Made by a program: the position numbers and the translations under genes. Of a stretch of DNA of 59,538 bases, positions 36,855 through 46,805 are shown one piece after another. The notes under the pieces were generated by a model. It made no database searches. It had not been told where the DNA came from and saw only the letters and a list, made by a program, of their open reading frames with translations. The stretch is from the IMG/VR virus record IMGVR_UViG_3300021964_000070, positions 1 through 59,538 of that record. One strand, written 5' to 3'. This DNA is from a virus. Each line of letters begins with the position of its first letter. Position 1 is the first letter of the stretch.

Positions 36855-39203
36855 TTATTTCCCAAATATCATCTTACGAGCCGCGGAGGTATTGTCGCTA
36901 TCAAACCCCTGCTGTTTTGCATTGTAAGCGTTTAAGAAAACGCCATAACCGTCTTTTAGCTGGTTCATCTGCATGATATACGTTTTGGCGTCTTTATACT
37001 CTTTACTATCTAAGGGAAGCGAATCCAGCTTATTCTGCAATACGGCGGTCGCATTATCAATCATGCCAACAATTTTATTGATTTTATCCGCGGAAGCTTC
37101 TGGCCCTGTGAAAAGCGCTGTCGGCGACGGGGTAAGCTCTTGAAGAAGTTTAGCTTGGAAAACGCTCTCCCGAAGTTCTGCTGACTTTTGAAAAACCTGC
37201 AAGAAGTTCTGGTTTAAAGTTTTTGCCGCATTGATCGCTGACTTTTCCGGTTTATACGGTGCAGAAGCCGTCACAAATTCAAACAAATTATTTATTAGGT
37301 TTTTACCGGCAGCTATTGAACCAAAAGCCGTCATAGGTTCAGTAAGCCCTTTAGTTACCTGATTTTCAAAGCTTGCTTGTGCAGGAGACTGAGCTACAGT
37401 CTCGTCCGATTTCCTACCTTCAAACTTGATGTTAGGGATGGTAAGACCATTATCTTGACGCATCTGAATAGAGCTTAGTAGTTCGTTAGATAGCGGGTTG
37501 CCCGGTACAATAACAAAATCTTTCTTCTCTTCGCTCCACGCAGTCTTAGGCGCGTTGTAGTAAGCAATGGCTTGGTTCATTTCTAGAGTTTCATCCTTGT
37601 CCAAGGTGCCCGCAGCATACTTAGCTAGCCGCTCTGTATCAGAAAGGAGGGTCGTGATCCGCGCATTGGTGTTCGAGCCCAGCCGTGTAAGTCTCGCCGC
37701 CGCCTCTTCAAGAGCCAGTTTGCTGTTCTTGTAGCCTTTTTCAAACTCATTCATGTCGGCTTCCATAGCCAGAGCCTGTTCTTGCAGATCAATCTTGCGC
37801 TGACCTTGTGCTCGATCAACCTCGGCCTTAATTGTATCGAGTTTGAGGCGGCGCTCATCTAGCTCTCTATCCAGACCGGACAGCTTTTCTTTCAGAGCGT
37901 TGTTTGTGTTGTTAAGCTCTGTTGCCTGCTCATGGGCCTTGTCCATCTTGGCAAGGTCATACTCGTTAGCTACGCCCATCTTACCCAAGTCAATGTTCGC
38001 TTGGATTTCCATGTTTTCTTTCTTGAGCTTGTCGGCCAAGACAATATCCGCGGTGCTACCAGACTGCTCAAGCTTCTCAATAGCTACCCGATTTTCTTGC
38101 TGGACACCTTCCAAAGCTACCCGACCGGCCTGCTTCTGAGTTTCCAGATCAGAGGCCCCTTGTTGTTTTAAGGTTTCTATAGCCCTCTGACGCGCAGTGT
38201 CTAGTTTAGACCCTAGTTCAAGTTTAGCTAAATCTTGAGCCCCAATTAGCTCTTGTTTTTTCAATTCTGATGCGGCTTTCGCTTCCGCCGCCAAACCAGT
38301 TTCTGCGGCACCAAGAGCAGACAGCTTGAGCTGCTGCCGCTGTGCTTTAGCCGCGGCCTCTTTATCTAGCTGTGCTTGTGCACGAGCACCAATAGTCTGG
38401 GGAAGTTGCGTGGTCCGTGCGGCGTAGGCCAAGCGCTCTGCTGGGCTCATGCCACGGCGCTCTCCTTCCATTGGCGCAGCAAACGTCAACGCGGTGTTGG
38501 CGATATCAAACAGCATTTGCGCTTGAGTTAGGTTTTTCTGCTTTTCAAGATCAGCGGTAGGGTCGCCAAGGATGCTGGTATAAAGACCCTCTCTCTGCTT
38601 ATATAGCTCACCTAGACGGCCAGCTTGAGCAAACGGGTCCCCACCTTCCTGCATCATTTTGACTGGCTGGTTGTCTCCGCGGCGGACCAGCCCGCCCTTG
38701 TTAAAATTTACAGGGGGCGGCCCCTCCATAGGCATGGGCGCAGGTTCTGGTTGTGGTATGGTAGACATAATGCCCCCGGCCATATCCCCTTCAACGGGCT
38801 CGGCCATTTCGGCTTGAGCCAGCTCACCAATACCTTGATCAACGGCGTTCAGCATCATAACAGGCTGAATTAAGGCCAGAACGGACTCAGGTGTTTGGGC
38901 CGCGTCCTCTGGGCCAACTACCGCGGCTAACTCATCATAACGGGCTTCTATAGAGGCTTCATCTCCACGAATGGAGTTCATCATACCCTCAAAGTCTTCC
39001 GCAGAGTCGATGGTCTGTAATCCTTCACTCGCGGTGGCTAGCATCTGCTGAACCACATCAGGGTTAGCCACTTGACCAGCTTGTTCCAAAGCAGAATCCA
39101 CCATAGGGGCTTGCGCCGCACCAGCGGCGGCTATTGCCGGAGCGGCTTGGGCAACTCCACCATTGGCAAACATCTGCCGTTGTAAGACGTTTCTATTCAT
39201 CAT
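36855..39203 (-). CDS. Long coiled-coil virion protein (782 aa)
   Basis: N-terminal disordered part with FANGGVAQAAPA and NFNKGGLVRRGDNQPV motifs, then a coil from about 190 to 480 (KAQRQQLKLSALGAAETGL... QKQAGRVALEGVQQENRVAI), and a helical C-terminus. Ejection or tail-core protein by size, coil and position. Overlaps the next gene's start by 4 bases. Confidence 0.6.
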   Translation of the reverse strand: MMNRNVLQRQMFANGGVAQAAPAIAAAGAAQAPMVDSALEQAGQVANPDVVQQMLATASEGLQTIDSAEDFEGMMNSIRGDEASIEARYDELAAVVGPEDAAQTPESVLALIQPVMMLNAVDQGIGELAQAEMAEPVEGDMAGGIMSTIPQPEPAPMPMEGPPPVNFNKGGLVRRGDNQPVKMMQEGGDPFAQAGRLGELYKQREGLYTSILGDPTADLEKQKNLTQAQMLFDIANTALTFAAPMEGERRGMSPAERLAYAARTTQLPQTIGARAQAQLDKEAAAKAQRQQLKLSALGAAETGLAAEAKAASELKKQELIGAQDLAKLELGSKLDTARQRAIETLKQQGASDLETQKQAGRVALEGVQQENRVAIEKLEQSGSTADIVLADKLKKENMEIQANIDLGKMGVANEYDLAKMDKAHEQATELNNTNNALKEKLSGLDRELDERRLKLDTIKAEVDRAQGQRKIDLQEQALAMEADMNEFEKGYKNSKLALEEAAARLTRLGSNTNARITTLLSDTERLAKYAAGTLDKDETLEMNQAIAYYNAPKTAWSEEKKDFVIVPGNPLSNELLSSIQMRQDNGLTIPNIKFEGRKSDETVAQSPAQASFENQVTKGLTEPMTAFGSIAAGKNLINNLFEFVTASAPYKPEKSAINAAKTLNQNFLQVFQKSAELRESVFQAKLLQELTPSPTALFTGPEASADKINKIVGMIDNATAVLQNKLDSLPLDSKEYKDAKTYIMQMNQLKDGYGVFLNAYNAKQQGFDSDNTSAARKMIFGK

Positions 39204-39982
39204 CCGAATAACCCCGCTTTCTGTGCGCCTGCCGCCGCGGACAAGCCTGATATACCTAAACCTAGAAATTGTTGAGCTGGCGAAACATTAGGAGAAGTCG
39301 AGGAAGCAATTGTTTGCTGTGAAGACGGTATCCCCTTATAAATGTCTGACAAGAAGCTGTAGCGCTGATAGGGCTCATACAATTGAGCCAAGTCGCTCTG
39401 GCGTTTTGCCTCAAGCTCGGCCTGCTGTTGTGACTGCTGGCGCTGTCCCATGTCAAATATATAGGACGCTTCTTTTTGTCCCAGACCTTGCCCCAATTCT
39501 GCCATAGTACCATACGAGGCGGCAGCTTTGCGTTGAGCGTCTTGAGCCTGTAAATATGCCTGCGCTTCCGCCTGTGCCAATGCCTGCGCCCTGTTTCTAC
39601 CGATTTCTGCGCGTTGTATTGCGTCCCGGCCACCGCCAAAAGCGCCCGCGCCAACCGCGCTAGCGCCTGCACCGGGGGTCTGCATATCAAAAGAACGGTT
39701 TATTTCATCACGAACAGCTTGCTGATAAGGGTTCATGTATTGACCAATGTTAGATGGGTCTAAAGCGGCACCGGCCTTCTGCAAGTAGGGCAAATATGAC
39801 CCCAACCCCTGCCCAGCATAATCCAAAGCGGCCTTCTGTAGCCCAGACATTTCCGCTATCTGCTGAATTGGCAGAGTTATATCTTGGGCAATTAAGTCTT
39901 TAGCGTCGGCTAATAGTCCTAGTCGATAGGCTTCTACCGCGGGATCTTCGCGGATAATTTGAATTTCGGTATTGGTAGCCAT
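39200..39982 (-). CDS. Helical virion protein (260 aa)
   Basis: A Gln/Ala-rich protein: AEMSGLQKAALDYAGQGLGSYL, NPYQQAVRDEINRSFD, GAGASAVGAGAFGGGRDAIQRAE and a C-terminal short hydrophobic FLGLGISGLSAAAGAQKAG. The pattern DAxQRAE... RAQALAQAEAQAYLQAQ is seen in ejection-type internal proteins of marine phages. Sits with the two large ejection-type genes. Confidence 0.55.
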   Translation of the reverse strand: MATNTEIQIIREDPAVEAYRLGLLADAKDLIAQDITLPIQQIAEMSGLQKAALDYAGQGLGSYLPYLQKAGAALDPSNIGQYMNPYQQAVRDEINRSFDMQTPGAGASAVGAGAFGGGRDAIQRAEIGRNRAQALAQAEAQAYLQAQDAQRKAAASYGTMAELGQGLGQKEASYIFDMGQRQQSQQQAELEAKRQSDLAQLYEPYQRYSFLSDIYKGIPSSQQTIASSTSPNVSPAQQFLGLGISGLSAAAGAQKAGLFG

Positions 39983-41616
39983 TATGCCATCGCCTTTCCA
40001 CGAGCTTCAAGACCGCGCATCATGTCGTACATACGATTTATGCCGACTTGATTATTACCGTTGCCTAAACCCCGTACAGCATCCGTGGTCATCACAAACT
40101 CACCCGGCATTAACATGGCGCGAACGCTGTCTTTTCCCGGAAGGCCCTCATTAGGCATGATGCCACCTACCCGACGTGGGAAGACGCTACCACCATCAGC
40201 GTATAACGGAATAGGAATAACTCTGTTATACCCATATTGGGTGTCTACCACGTAGTCGCCTTGCGAACCGCGGATCACGGGGCCGCTAGTGCTCCCGCTT
40301 GGACGATAGAACTCCTCATTCTCACGGAACACGTCCATGCCGCTTGGCCCAGCTATTTCATCAATGTCTGGCTGGTCGTCGGGTTCAGGCTTGTCAAAGA
40401 AGCCGCCTGCTAGAGCCGCCCCGCCTGCTAACGCGGCGCCCGGAGCAAAGGTACGCATAAAGCCGGGGGCAGAGCTTTCTGCAAGAGCAGTAGCATCAGC
40501 TACCGACATTCCGGGGTTAGCCTCGAAAATTTCAGAAGCACTTTGCCCACTAGGGAAGAACATATCTTTAGTGCTCTCAAGGAAGCCCTTTCCTCCGGGG
40601 GTTACTGCATCTTTTGCGCTCTCAAAGAAGCCGGGGGCTTCTCTAAACACCGGTCTGCGTGAGCCTCCTGCGCTATCCCCTAAGAAGCGCCCTGCCTCTG
40701 ACCCTGTTTCTACCGGGGCACCTGTTTGCAAAGTGGTGCTGGCGTCGGTCATAGTCCCCTGATCCAGACCCGCATACTTGCCGGTTGGGTCTAAGGTATC
40801 TACAGGGGCAACATCTGCGGTAGTTACCGTATCCGGCTGGAACCCACCAGTGATGGTATCAAAGCCCTTGCCGCTAATTACGTCAGAAATGCCGCTACCA
40901 GTTTGAGATAACCTAGCCATTGGGTTAGCCAGCTCAGACTGGATGTTTTTCATAAAGCCGCCCTTGCCTAATCCGGAAAAGCCTTTAAACAGAGCACCTG
41001 TACCACCAGCTATCAAAGCGCTCTTAAAGGCGTCCTTCAAGCTACCGCCCTGAATAAGAGTACCAATACCTGAACCTAAAGCGGCACCATAAATTGCGCC
41101 TAGTGGGGTGAAGGCAAGAGCTATAGGAAGAATAGTCGGAGCTACCTTCTTCAGCACTTTACCCACGCTACTAACAGCTTTTTTAACGCCTTTAGCTACG
41201 CCAGATACCGCCCGTTTAATGCCCCTAAAAATCTTCTTCAAAAAGAACTCAGGCATCCCTGTTTCAGGGTTGATTGAGTTTGCCCCCGAACCAACCACAT
41301 ACCGCTCTGGGTCGTCTATGCCCAAATCACGTAGGTGATTAAAGATGGACTCTTTTAATCTAGGGTTTTGGTCTATGAGTGCTTTAGGTACAATAAGCTC
41401 ACCTGTTTCCACGTGAGCTACCGTGTCATCACCATAGCGTCCGTAAGAGGCCATGCGGCGCGCAACTGGCTCAAAGTTAGCAATACCAGAAGAACCAAAT
41501 TCCTGTTCCGCCTCTTCTCTTTCAAGGGCTTCAATCTCGTGGTCTTCCATGTAAAAGTCAGCAATTCCTCCGGAGGGGATGCTGAACTCTTCCTTTTTTG
41601 CGGCGGCTGTAGACAT
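39982..41616 (-). CDS. Tail/ejection protein with membrane segments (544 aa)
   Basis: N-terminal DDTVAHVETGELIVPKALID and DPERYVVGSGANSINPETG are common marine phage tail motifs. A basic amphipathic run (KRAVSGVAKGVKKAVSSV) leads to hydrophobic PIALAFTPLGAIYGAALGSGIG and to AFKSALIAGGTGALF, likely membrane-interacting. C-terminus LYADGGSVFPRRVGGIMPNE and DSVRAMLMPGEFVM resemble tape-measure tails. Could help DNA cross the inner membrane. Confidence 0.6.
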   Translation of the reverse strand: MSTAAAKKEEFSIPSGGIADFYMEDHEIEALEREEAEQEFGSSGIANFEPVARRMASYGRYGDDTVAHVETGELIVPKALIDQNPRLKESIFNHLRDLGIDDPERYVVGSGANSINPETGMPEFFLKKIFRGIKRAVSGVAKGVKKAVSSVGKVLKKVAPTILPIALAFTPLGAIYGAALGSGIGTLIQGGSLKDAFKSALIAGGTGALFKGFSGLGKGGFMKNIQSELANPMARLSQTGSGISDVISGKGFDTITGGFQPDTVTTADVAPVDTLDPTGKYAGLDQGTMTDASTTLQTGAPVETGSEAGRFLGDSAGGSRRPVFREAPGFFESAKDAVTPGGKGFLESTKDMFFPSGQSASEIFEANPGMSVADATALAESSAPGFMRTFAPGAALAGGAALAGGFFDKPEPDDQPDIDEIAGPSGMDVFRENEEFYRPSGSTSGPVIRGSQGDYVVDTQYGYNRVIPIPLYADGGSVFPRRVGGIMPNEGLPGKDSVRAMLMPGEFVMTTDAVRGLGNGNNQVGINRMYDMMRGLEARGKAMA

Positions 41617-41676
41617 TTTAAATACCCATCTTTTCCTTTACACTCGTAATATACAATGTTTTTTACCGTTCGTCCA

Positions 41677-41907
41677 TTAAGTCACTATCTTTACGGTGCC
41701 ATTATCATTATATAAAGAGCCCGTTTCTAAATTTGTTGGAGAGGTGGGCAAATCAGTAAGAGTTATTTTTGTACCACGCATCTCTCCGGGGTTGCGCTCC
41801 TGTTCAATGAAGACCTGTAAAGACCTAACTAAATCAGTCATATAAGACTGAGAATATTCCTGAGTGGGCTCCGGAAGTCTTGGTGGGGCTACCTGATTAC
41901 TAGACAT
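41677..41907 (-). CDS. Small tail-operon protein (76 aa)
   Basis: MSSNQVAPPRLPEPTQEYSQ then SLQVFIEQERNPGEMRG and a beta-rich end. No domain recognised. Starts on the last base of the large beta-repeat gene. 41617-41676 is a short gap with no feature. Confidence 0.5.
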   Translation of the reverse strand: MSSNQVAPPRLPEPTQEYSQSYMTDLVRSLQVFIEQERNPGEMRGTKITLTDLPTSPTNLETGSLYNDNGTVKIVT

Positions 41908-44900
41908 TATCGCCTACCATCTTCTCTTGCATCTACTCTAGGGCTACCCAATTTCCACTTAGATCCTAATGCATCCGATTCTACACGAATTGCAAAAGAA
42001 CGTCCACGAACTCTTAAATCTAATTCATTCGTATATTTTTCTACAGGAGTAGATTGTGTCCTAGCTACTGCCCCGCTGTCGGTGTTATCAAAACTAGCGC
42101 CCGGATAGTTTCTAGCCTTTAAGGTAAAGGTGGCCTGCGGAGAACTGGTACTGCCAGACCCCTCAAACGTAATATCCGGGATTAAGCGCTTGATATATGT
42201 GAACTTATCCCCATCCCCAATATCAATGGGTGAGGACTCAATAAACGAGTCCATAGTTGCCCCGTCATCATCATACCCAAACTCGTGATTATAAATATAC
42301 CCAGAGCTAGCCGCCACCGGGAAGGTCCGTGTGCCGCGGTCCAACCACGCTGTTCTTTCAATCGTGCCAAAATACCATACTTTTTCGAGGTAATTATATG
42401 TTACATACCGGTCGTTTTCCGTCGCATTAGCCGACGGATAGAACCATATCACTTCGCTAAACTCAGAATTTACCCCGCAAACTACTTTATCGCGTTGCTC
42501 TAAGTTAAAATCTAAAAACACTTTATCCTTAACGGTGCAGGGTAGGGTCTGTGTACGCCCGTCATATATGTAGAACGTATCTATACCCATCCAGAAAACA
42601 AAGTCCTCTGTGGATAACGCCGCATTAGGGCTCATAATAGTTATGTTAGATGAGAGCTGCTGAAGACCAAACGTAAAGGGCGGCCCGATAAAACGCATCG
42701 AAGTCAGCGCTGTGTCAGTCCAAATTAGGATTTCACGCTTTGTCTCTACCGCTTGAACAAACGTGGACCCCGCCCCTAAACGCAAAGTCCCGGCGGTATT
42801 TGTGGCAGTTGGGAACCACTGTAGAGCGTCTTCCTGATTAGAAAACCGGATTAATAGGGGGTCCTGCAAGCCGTTGCCGTCCACCGCAGTGGCGCTAGTG
42901 TTAACGTCATCTGCACCAAATGCGATTACGTGCCTGTCTCTATCAGAAACTAAAACCTGCTTACAGCTTGTAGGGACACTGGTTTTTGTCCCAGAGCGGG
43001 TGTTTAGGTTAACCGCTCTCGCATTTAAGGTGGTGGTCTTATCCCAGTAATAGATGCCCGCGTCCCGCGGATTGATAAGCAGGTCTTCCCCAAAATTGTC
43101 GTGCGACCAGAGCCTAATCTGGCTGGTTACAGATACCCCGCCTGCCGCCGCATCGCCCCATCCAGTAAAGTCTGATGCTGGGTCAGAGTTACCTACGGCA
43201 AGATACACGGTTGTGCCATCTGTATGCGAAGCCGCGGTTGTGCCTGAATGCCCTCTTGTGCACCCTGTCAAAGTGTTTGTGGACACGGCCCCGACAAGGA
43301 TAAGCTCACTATCTATTAGGATAACGTCGCTAGCTGAAATACCACTGGCGCTAGTGACGGTGATATCTGTGTCAATAGGGGTTAAGGTGCCCCCTTCGTT
43401 TAGGGTGGTCTGCAAAGCGGTCGTAGTTGTGCCGCCCCATAAACCAGAGCCCCAACCTGTTCCGCCAACGCCGCTATCCAAACCCACATTTAGCTGATAG
43501 TTTGCTATTGTAGGGTGGCTAAGTGTTGCTACAGTCAGGGTTAAGTCATTGGCTGGAGTTGTTCCACCTAAATTGTCACCGTCAATGGTTATAGTATCGC
43601 TGATCGCGTATCCCGAACCAATAGCTCCAACACTTGACACAGTGTAGTTCCCTGAACCGTCTCTTACTACAGTAAAGGTAGCCCCTGTACCGGAGCCGCT
43701 GGTGCTATCTTGCGGCACGTTAGTATATGCAACGGAAACCAGAGCGGTGATTGTCAAAACTAAATCGTTTGCCGGGGTGCTACCGCCTACGCTTGTCCCC
43801 GCTATGGTAATAGTGTCACTGACCGTGTAGCCCGACCCGATAGCCGTCGCTACGGCGGTGTAACCCCCAAGACCGTCTGTAACTACGGTAAACTCGGCAC
43901 CGGTTCCGGAACCGCTTGTACTCGTCTGAGTTACGCCAGTGTAAGTAGCTTGCCCGATAGATGAGCCAGAAAGCTGAGTTACGGTTAGAACTAAATCGTT
44001 TGCGGGGGTTGCGCCACCTATGCTTGTCCCCGCTATGGTAATAGTGTCACTTACAGCATAACCCGAACCCACCGTAGTGATAACCGCGCTGTATCCCCCA
44101 TCGCCGTCAGTAGTGATACTAAACTGAGCGCCGGTACCAGAACCGCTTGTGCTGGTTTGGGTAACGCCGGTATGGGTCGTAGAACCAACAGAAGAACCCG
44201 CTAAAGCCGTTATGGTCAGGGTCAAGTCGTTGGTGCCTTGTGCGCCACCAATATTCTGACCTTCTATTAGAATAGTGTCGCCAACAGCGTAGCCAGAACC
44301 AACAGTAGTTACGCTAACGGAATACCCCCCAGCCCCGTCTGTGACTACGGTAAACTCTGCGCTTGTGCCAGAACCACTTGTACTCGTCTGCACTATGCCT
44401 GTGTGCGTAGCGGTTCCGGCGCTAACCCCGGAAAGAGTAAAGTTTCCTACCCCAGTGCTGCTGGGAACCGTAAAAAATAAAAGCCCTACCCCCGTGCCAC
44501 TTGTTCCAACGGTTACCGTATCAACGCCTGAAGCACCCACCGCTGTTCCAGAAACCGTTACGGTGCCTACGCCATTACCGCCATTACCGGTATCACTCGC
44601 AGTAGATGTAACACTAACTGTGATTTCGTAAGTGTCCGCATCTACAATTCTAGTAATCTGGTGTTCAGCGTTTAATATCGCCGCTGTTACCGCACCACCC
44701 AAACTTTCTGCCCCAGAGAAGGTAACAAAGTCATTCTGTTGAGCGCCGTGGTCGGGGTCTGTAACTGTCACAATGTTGCTGAATGGGGAAGAAGTAACCG
44801 CCGCAAAAGTAACTTCCCCTAAAGCGGTTGTGTTGCGGACAGGCGTAATGTCGCTGACCGCTGTGCCCTCTTCTATGTAGTATTTTAAATGAGTGCCTAT

Positions 44901-45116
44901 CCCTAAATAATCAGAGCCGTCCAGAGCGATCCAATTGTGCAGAGCACGGGCCGATCCTAAATATGCCGCTCCCGTATATTTTTGCCAACCGCCCATCTTT
45001 TCGGGGAATCCGAAACGAAAACGTACCTTATCACAATCGCGCCAGCCACCCTCGTTAGAGTAAGAGGTTATTTCTCTATTAATGCCCGGTTTGAACTGGA
45101 GTTTTGTCAACGGCAT
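41907..45116 (-). CDS. Tail-tube-B/gp10-like protein with tandem beta repeats (1069 aa)
   Basis: N-terminal FKPGINREITSYSNEGGW and KVRFRFGFPEKMGGWQ match tail stabilising proteins of podoviruses (P22 gp10/T7 gp12 type). An inserted region of about residues 185-530 holds at least four repeats of 70-77 aa (TSTSGSGTGAEFTVVTDGxGGY...GSGYAVSDTITIAG...NDLVLTI). After it come ITVTSASGISASD...LTGCTRGHSGTT and a beta-propeller-like C-terminus (WTDTALTSMRFIG, VWYFGTIERTAW). Repeats suggest surface exposure and diversification. Confidence 0.75.
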   Translation of the reverse strand: MPLTKLQFKPGINREITSYSNEGGWRDCDKVRFRFGFPEKMGGWQKYTGAAYLGSARALHNWIALDGSDYLGIGTHLKYYIEEGTAVSDITPVRNTTALGEVTFAAVTSSPFSNIVTVTDPDHGAQQNDFVTFSGAESLGGAVTAAILNAEHQITRIVDADTYEITVSVTSTASDTGNGGNGVGTVTVSGTAVGASGVDTVTVGTSGTGVGLLFFTVPSSTGVGNFTLSGVSAGTATHTGIVQTSTSGSGTSAEFTVVTDGAGGYSVSVTTVGSGYAVGDTILIEGQNIGGAQGTNDLTLTITALAGSSVGSTTHTGVTQTSTSGSGTGAQFSITTDGDGGYSAVITTVGSGYAVSDTITIAGTSIGGATPANDLVLTVTQLSGSSIGQATYTGVTQTSTSGSGTGAEFTVVTDGLGGYTAVATAIGSGYTVSDTITIAGTSVGGSTPANDLVLTITALVSVAYTNVPQDSTSGSGTGATFTVVRDGSGNYTVSSVGAIGSGYAISDTITIDGDNLGGTTPANDLTLTVATLSHPTIANYQLNVGLDSGVGGTGWGSGLWGGTTTTALQTTLNEGGTLTPIDTDITVTSASGISASDVILIDSELILVGAVSTNTLTGCTRGHSGTTAASHTDGTTVYLAVGNSDPASDFTGWGDAAAGGVSVTSQIRLWSHDNFGEDLLINPRDAGIYYWDKTTTLNARAVNLNTRSGTKTSVPTSCKQVLVSDRDRHVIAFGADDVNTSATAVDGNGLQDPLLIRFSNQEDALQWFPTATNTAGTLRLGAGSTFVQAVETKREILIWTDTALTSMRFIGPPFTFGLQQLSSNITIMSPNAALSTEDFVFWMGIDTFYIYDGRTQTLPCTVKDKVFLDFNLEQRDKVVCGVNSEFSEVIWFYPSANATENDRYVTYNYLEKVWYFGTIERTAWLDRGTRTFPVAASSGYIYNHEFGYDDDGATMDSFIESSPIDIGDGDKFTYIKRLIPDITFEGSGSTSSPQATFTLKARNYPGASFDNTDSGAVARTQSTPVEKYTNELDLRVRGRSFAIRVESDALGSKWKLGSPRVDAREDGRR

Positions 45117-45128
45117 GACGGCTCACCC

Positions 45129-46805
45129 TTAAATTCCAGCAGCATCAAGTCTAGCTTTTAGCGCCTCGTTTTCAGCTTTTAATTCTAATATGGCGTTATG
45201 CAAAACAGGTATAAGCTTGTCACTTGTCATTTTTAAATGCTCTGAGTCAGACGCATCAACAATAACTGATTCACTGCCTTCAGCCGCCAAAATGTCTTGT
45301 GCGCTGTATCCATAAATAACTTTCCCCACAGCCTCATCAGAATCTCTTGATTCTTTAAACTGATAAGATATGGGGTTTACTTGAGACAAAAACTCTAAAC
45401 CAAGCGGAACTTCACCAACATTTGTTTTGTCTCTAATGTCTGAAGCAACAGTCCATGACACTTGAATATGGGCATCTGTTATACTGCTATTACCTATACA
45501 AACAGTATTATTGTCTGTTGTCAGTGAGCCTGATGGTGAAGAGCTTGTGCCAGCTTGGTAGCCGATACAAACATTGTTGTCACCAGTAGTTACATCCTCT
45601 AAAGCTTCTGCTCCAACCGCTGTGTTGTTACTGGAAAAGTTTTCTATAGAATAGCCCGATCTAGGACCAACAAAGACATTATTGCTGCCATTTAACCCTT
45701 GCGTCCCACCAAGACCAGCTTGGTAGCCAATGGCGATATTGTCGTCACCCTGAAATATTTTACCGAAAGCTTGGTAGCCAATGGCGATATTCCCAGACTG
45801 GCTTACTACAGAACCTAGGGTGGTGGATACGCCACCAAAACTTTGAACACCAATTCCAATATTGTGCTGATAGCTAGAAGCGCTACCTCCGTAGCAGAAG
45901 TTAGCTTTATAACCTATCCCAATATTATTATCGGCTTCGTTTTTCTTTAGAGCTTGTTCACCTACGGCAACGCAATAATCAACGGCGTTCGTTGTGTCAG
46001 ACAAAGCGTTTTTACCCAAAGAAATATTGCTTGTTGAGTTCGTTGTTATATTTTGAGCGCTGTTTTGCCCCATGATTATGTTGTCGGTACCAGTTGTTAG
46101 GTTCTGACCAGAGTTGTAGCCAAGAGCTATGTTGTAATCGCCATCAGTCAGGTCAGTTAACGCACCAGAGCCTAAAGCTATATTATATTCTGCTCCAGAG
46201 ATTATGGCGTCTAAAGCGGTTGCACCCCAAGCGATATTAGAGGTTCCTGTTGGGTGATATCCATCTATGGTGATGTCGCCAGATACAGTAAGAGCACCTG
46301 ATATGGTGGTTGCGCCTGATAAAGTGTTTGCACCCGCCAAAGTAGCCGCACCGGATACATTTAAGCTGGTGAGAATGCCAAAACTTATTTGAGACACTTG
46401 AGCGCCAGTTCCTGCGCCATCGCTATATATTATAGCGGAACTACCGTCTGCCACACTACTCGTACCGCCTGTACCGTCCCCCTGTTGGAAGGTCACTGTT
46501 TGACCGCAACTGTTTGCCACAAAAAATATTTTCTGCTGGCCGTCTGGGTCTATGTCTATTGTTACCGCGCCTGAAGGGGAACCTTCTAAAGACAACAAGG
46601 CATACTGACCCTCTGAAAGAGCGCCATCCGTTGTGGTTAAGGTATAGGTAGAGCCCCCATAGCTAGATAAGTCTAAGCTTAGTTGCTGATTGATGTTACG
46701 ATCAATAATTTTGAGGTTATTGTTAGTTGTATCCCCCCAAGTTCCAGATTTCTCGCCTTGGGTTATCAGCTCAATACCAGAGTTAGCTGTATATGTACTA
46801 GCCAT
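45129..46805 (-). CDS. Tail fibre with self-cleaving S74 chaperone domain
   Basis: 558 aa. Middle: beta-solenoid repeats NIALGYNSGQNLTTG / NIAIGYQAGLG (N-I-A-x-G-x-x-A), typical of trimeric fibres. C-terminus: peptidase S74 intramolecular chaperone beginning at SDIRDKTNVGEVPLG (cleavage Ser-Asp), LEFLSQVNPISYQFKE, GYSAQDIL, and a final coil ILELKAENEALKARLDAA. It helps the trimer fold, then cuts itself off. Receptor-binding by family; substrate unknown. Confidence 0.88.
   Translation of the reverse strand: MASTYTANSGIELITQGEKSGTWGDTTNNNLKIIDRNINQQLSLDLSSYGGSTYTLTTTDGALSEGQYALLSLEGSPSGAVTIDIDPDGQQKIFFVANSCGQTVTFQQGDGTGGTSSVADGSSAIIYSDGAGTGAQVSQISFGILTSLNVSGAATLAGANTLSGATTISGALTVSGDITIDGYHPTGTSNIAWGATALDAIISGAEYNIALGSGALTDLTDGDYNIALGYNSGQNLTTGTDNIIMGQNSAQNITTNSTSNISLGKNALSDTTNAVDYCVAVGEQALKKNEADNNIGIGYKANFCYGGSASSYQHNIGIGVQSFGGVSTTLGSVVSQSGNIAIGYQAFGKIFQGDDNIAIGYQAGLGGTQGLNGSNNVFVGPRSGYSIENFSSNNTAVGAEALEDVTTGDNNVCIGYQAGTSSSPSGSLTTDNNTVCIGNSSITDAHIQVSWTVASDIRDKTNVGEVPLGLEFLSQVNPISYQFKESRDSDEAVGKVIYGYSAQDILAAEGSESVIVDASDSEHLKMTSDKLIPVLHNAILELKAENEALKARLDAAGI

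Noticed and set aside
41405-41420. Second parS-like site (TGTTTCCACGTGAGCT region)
   Set aside because: Several mismatches to the consensus and it lies in a coding frame.
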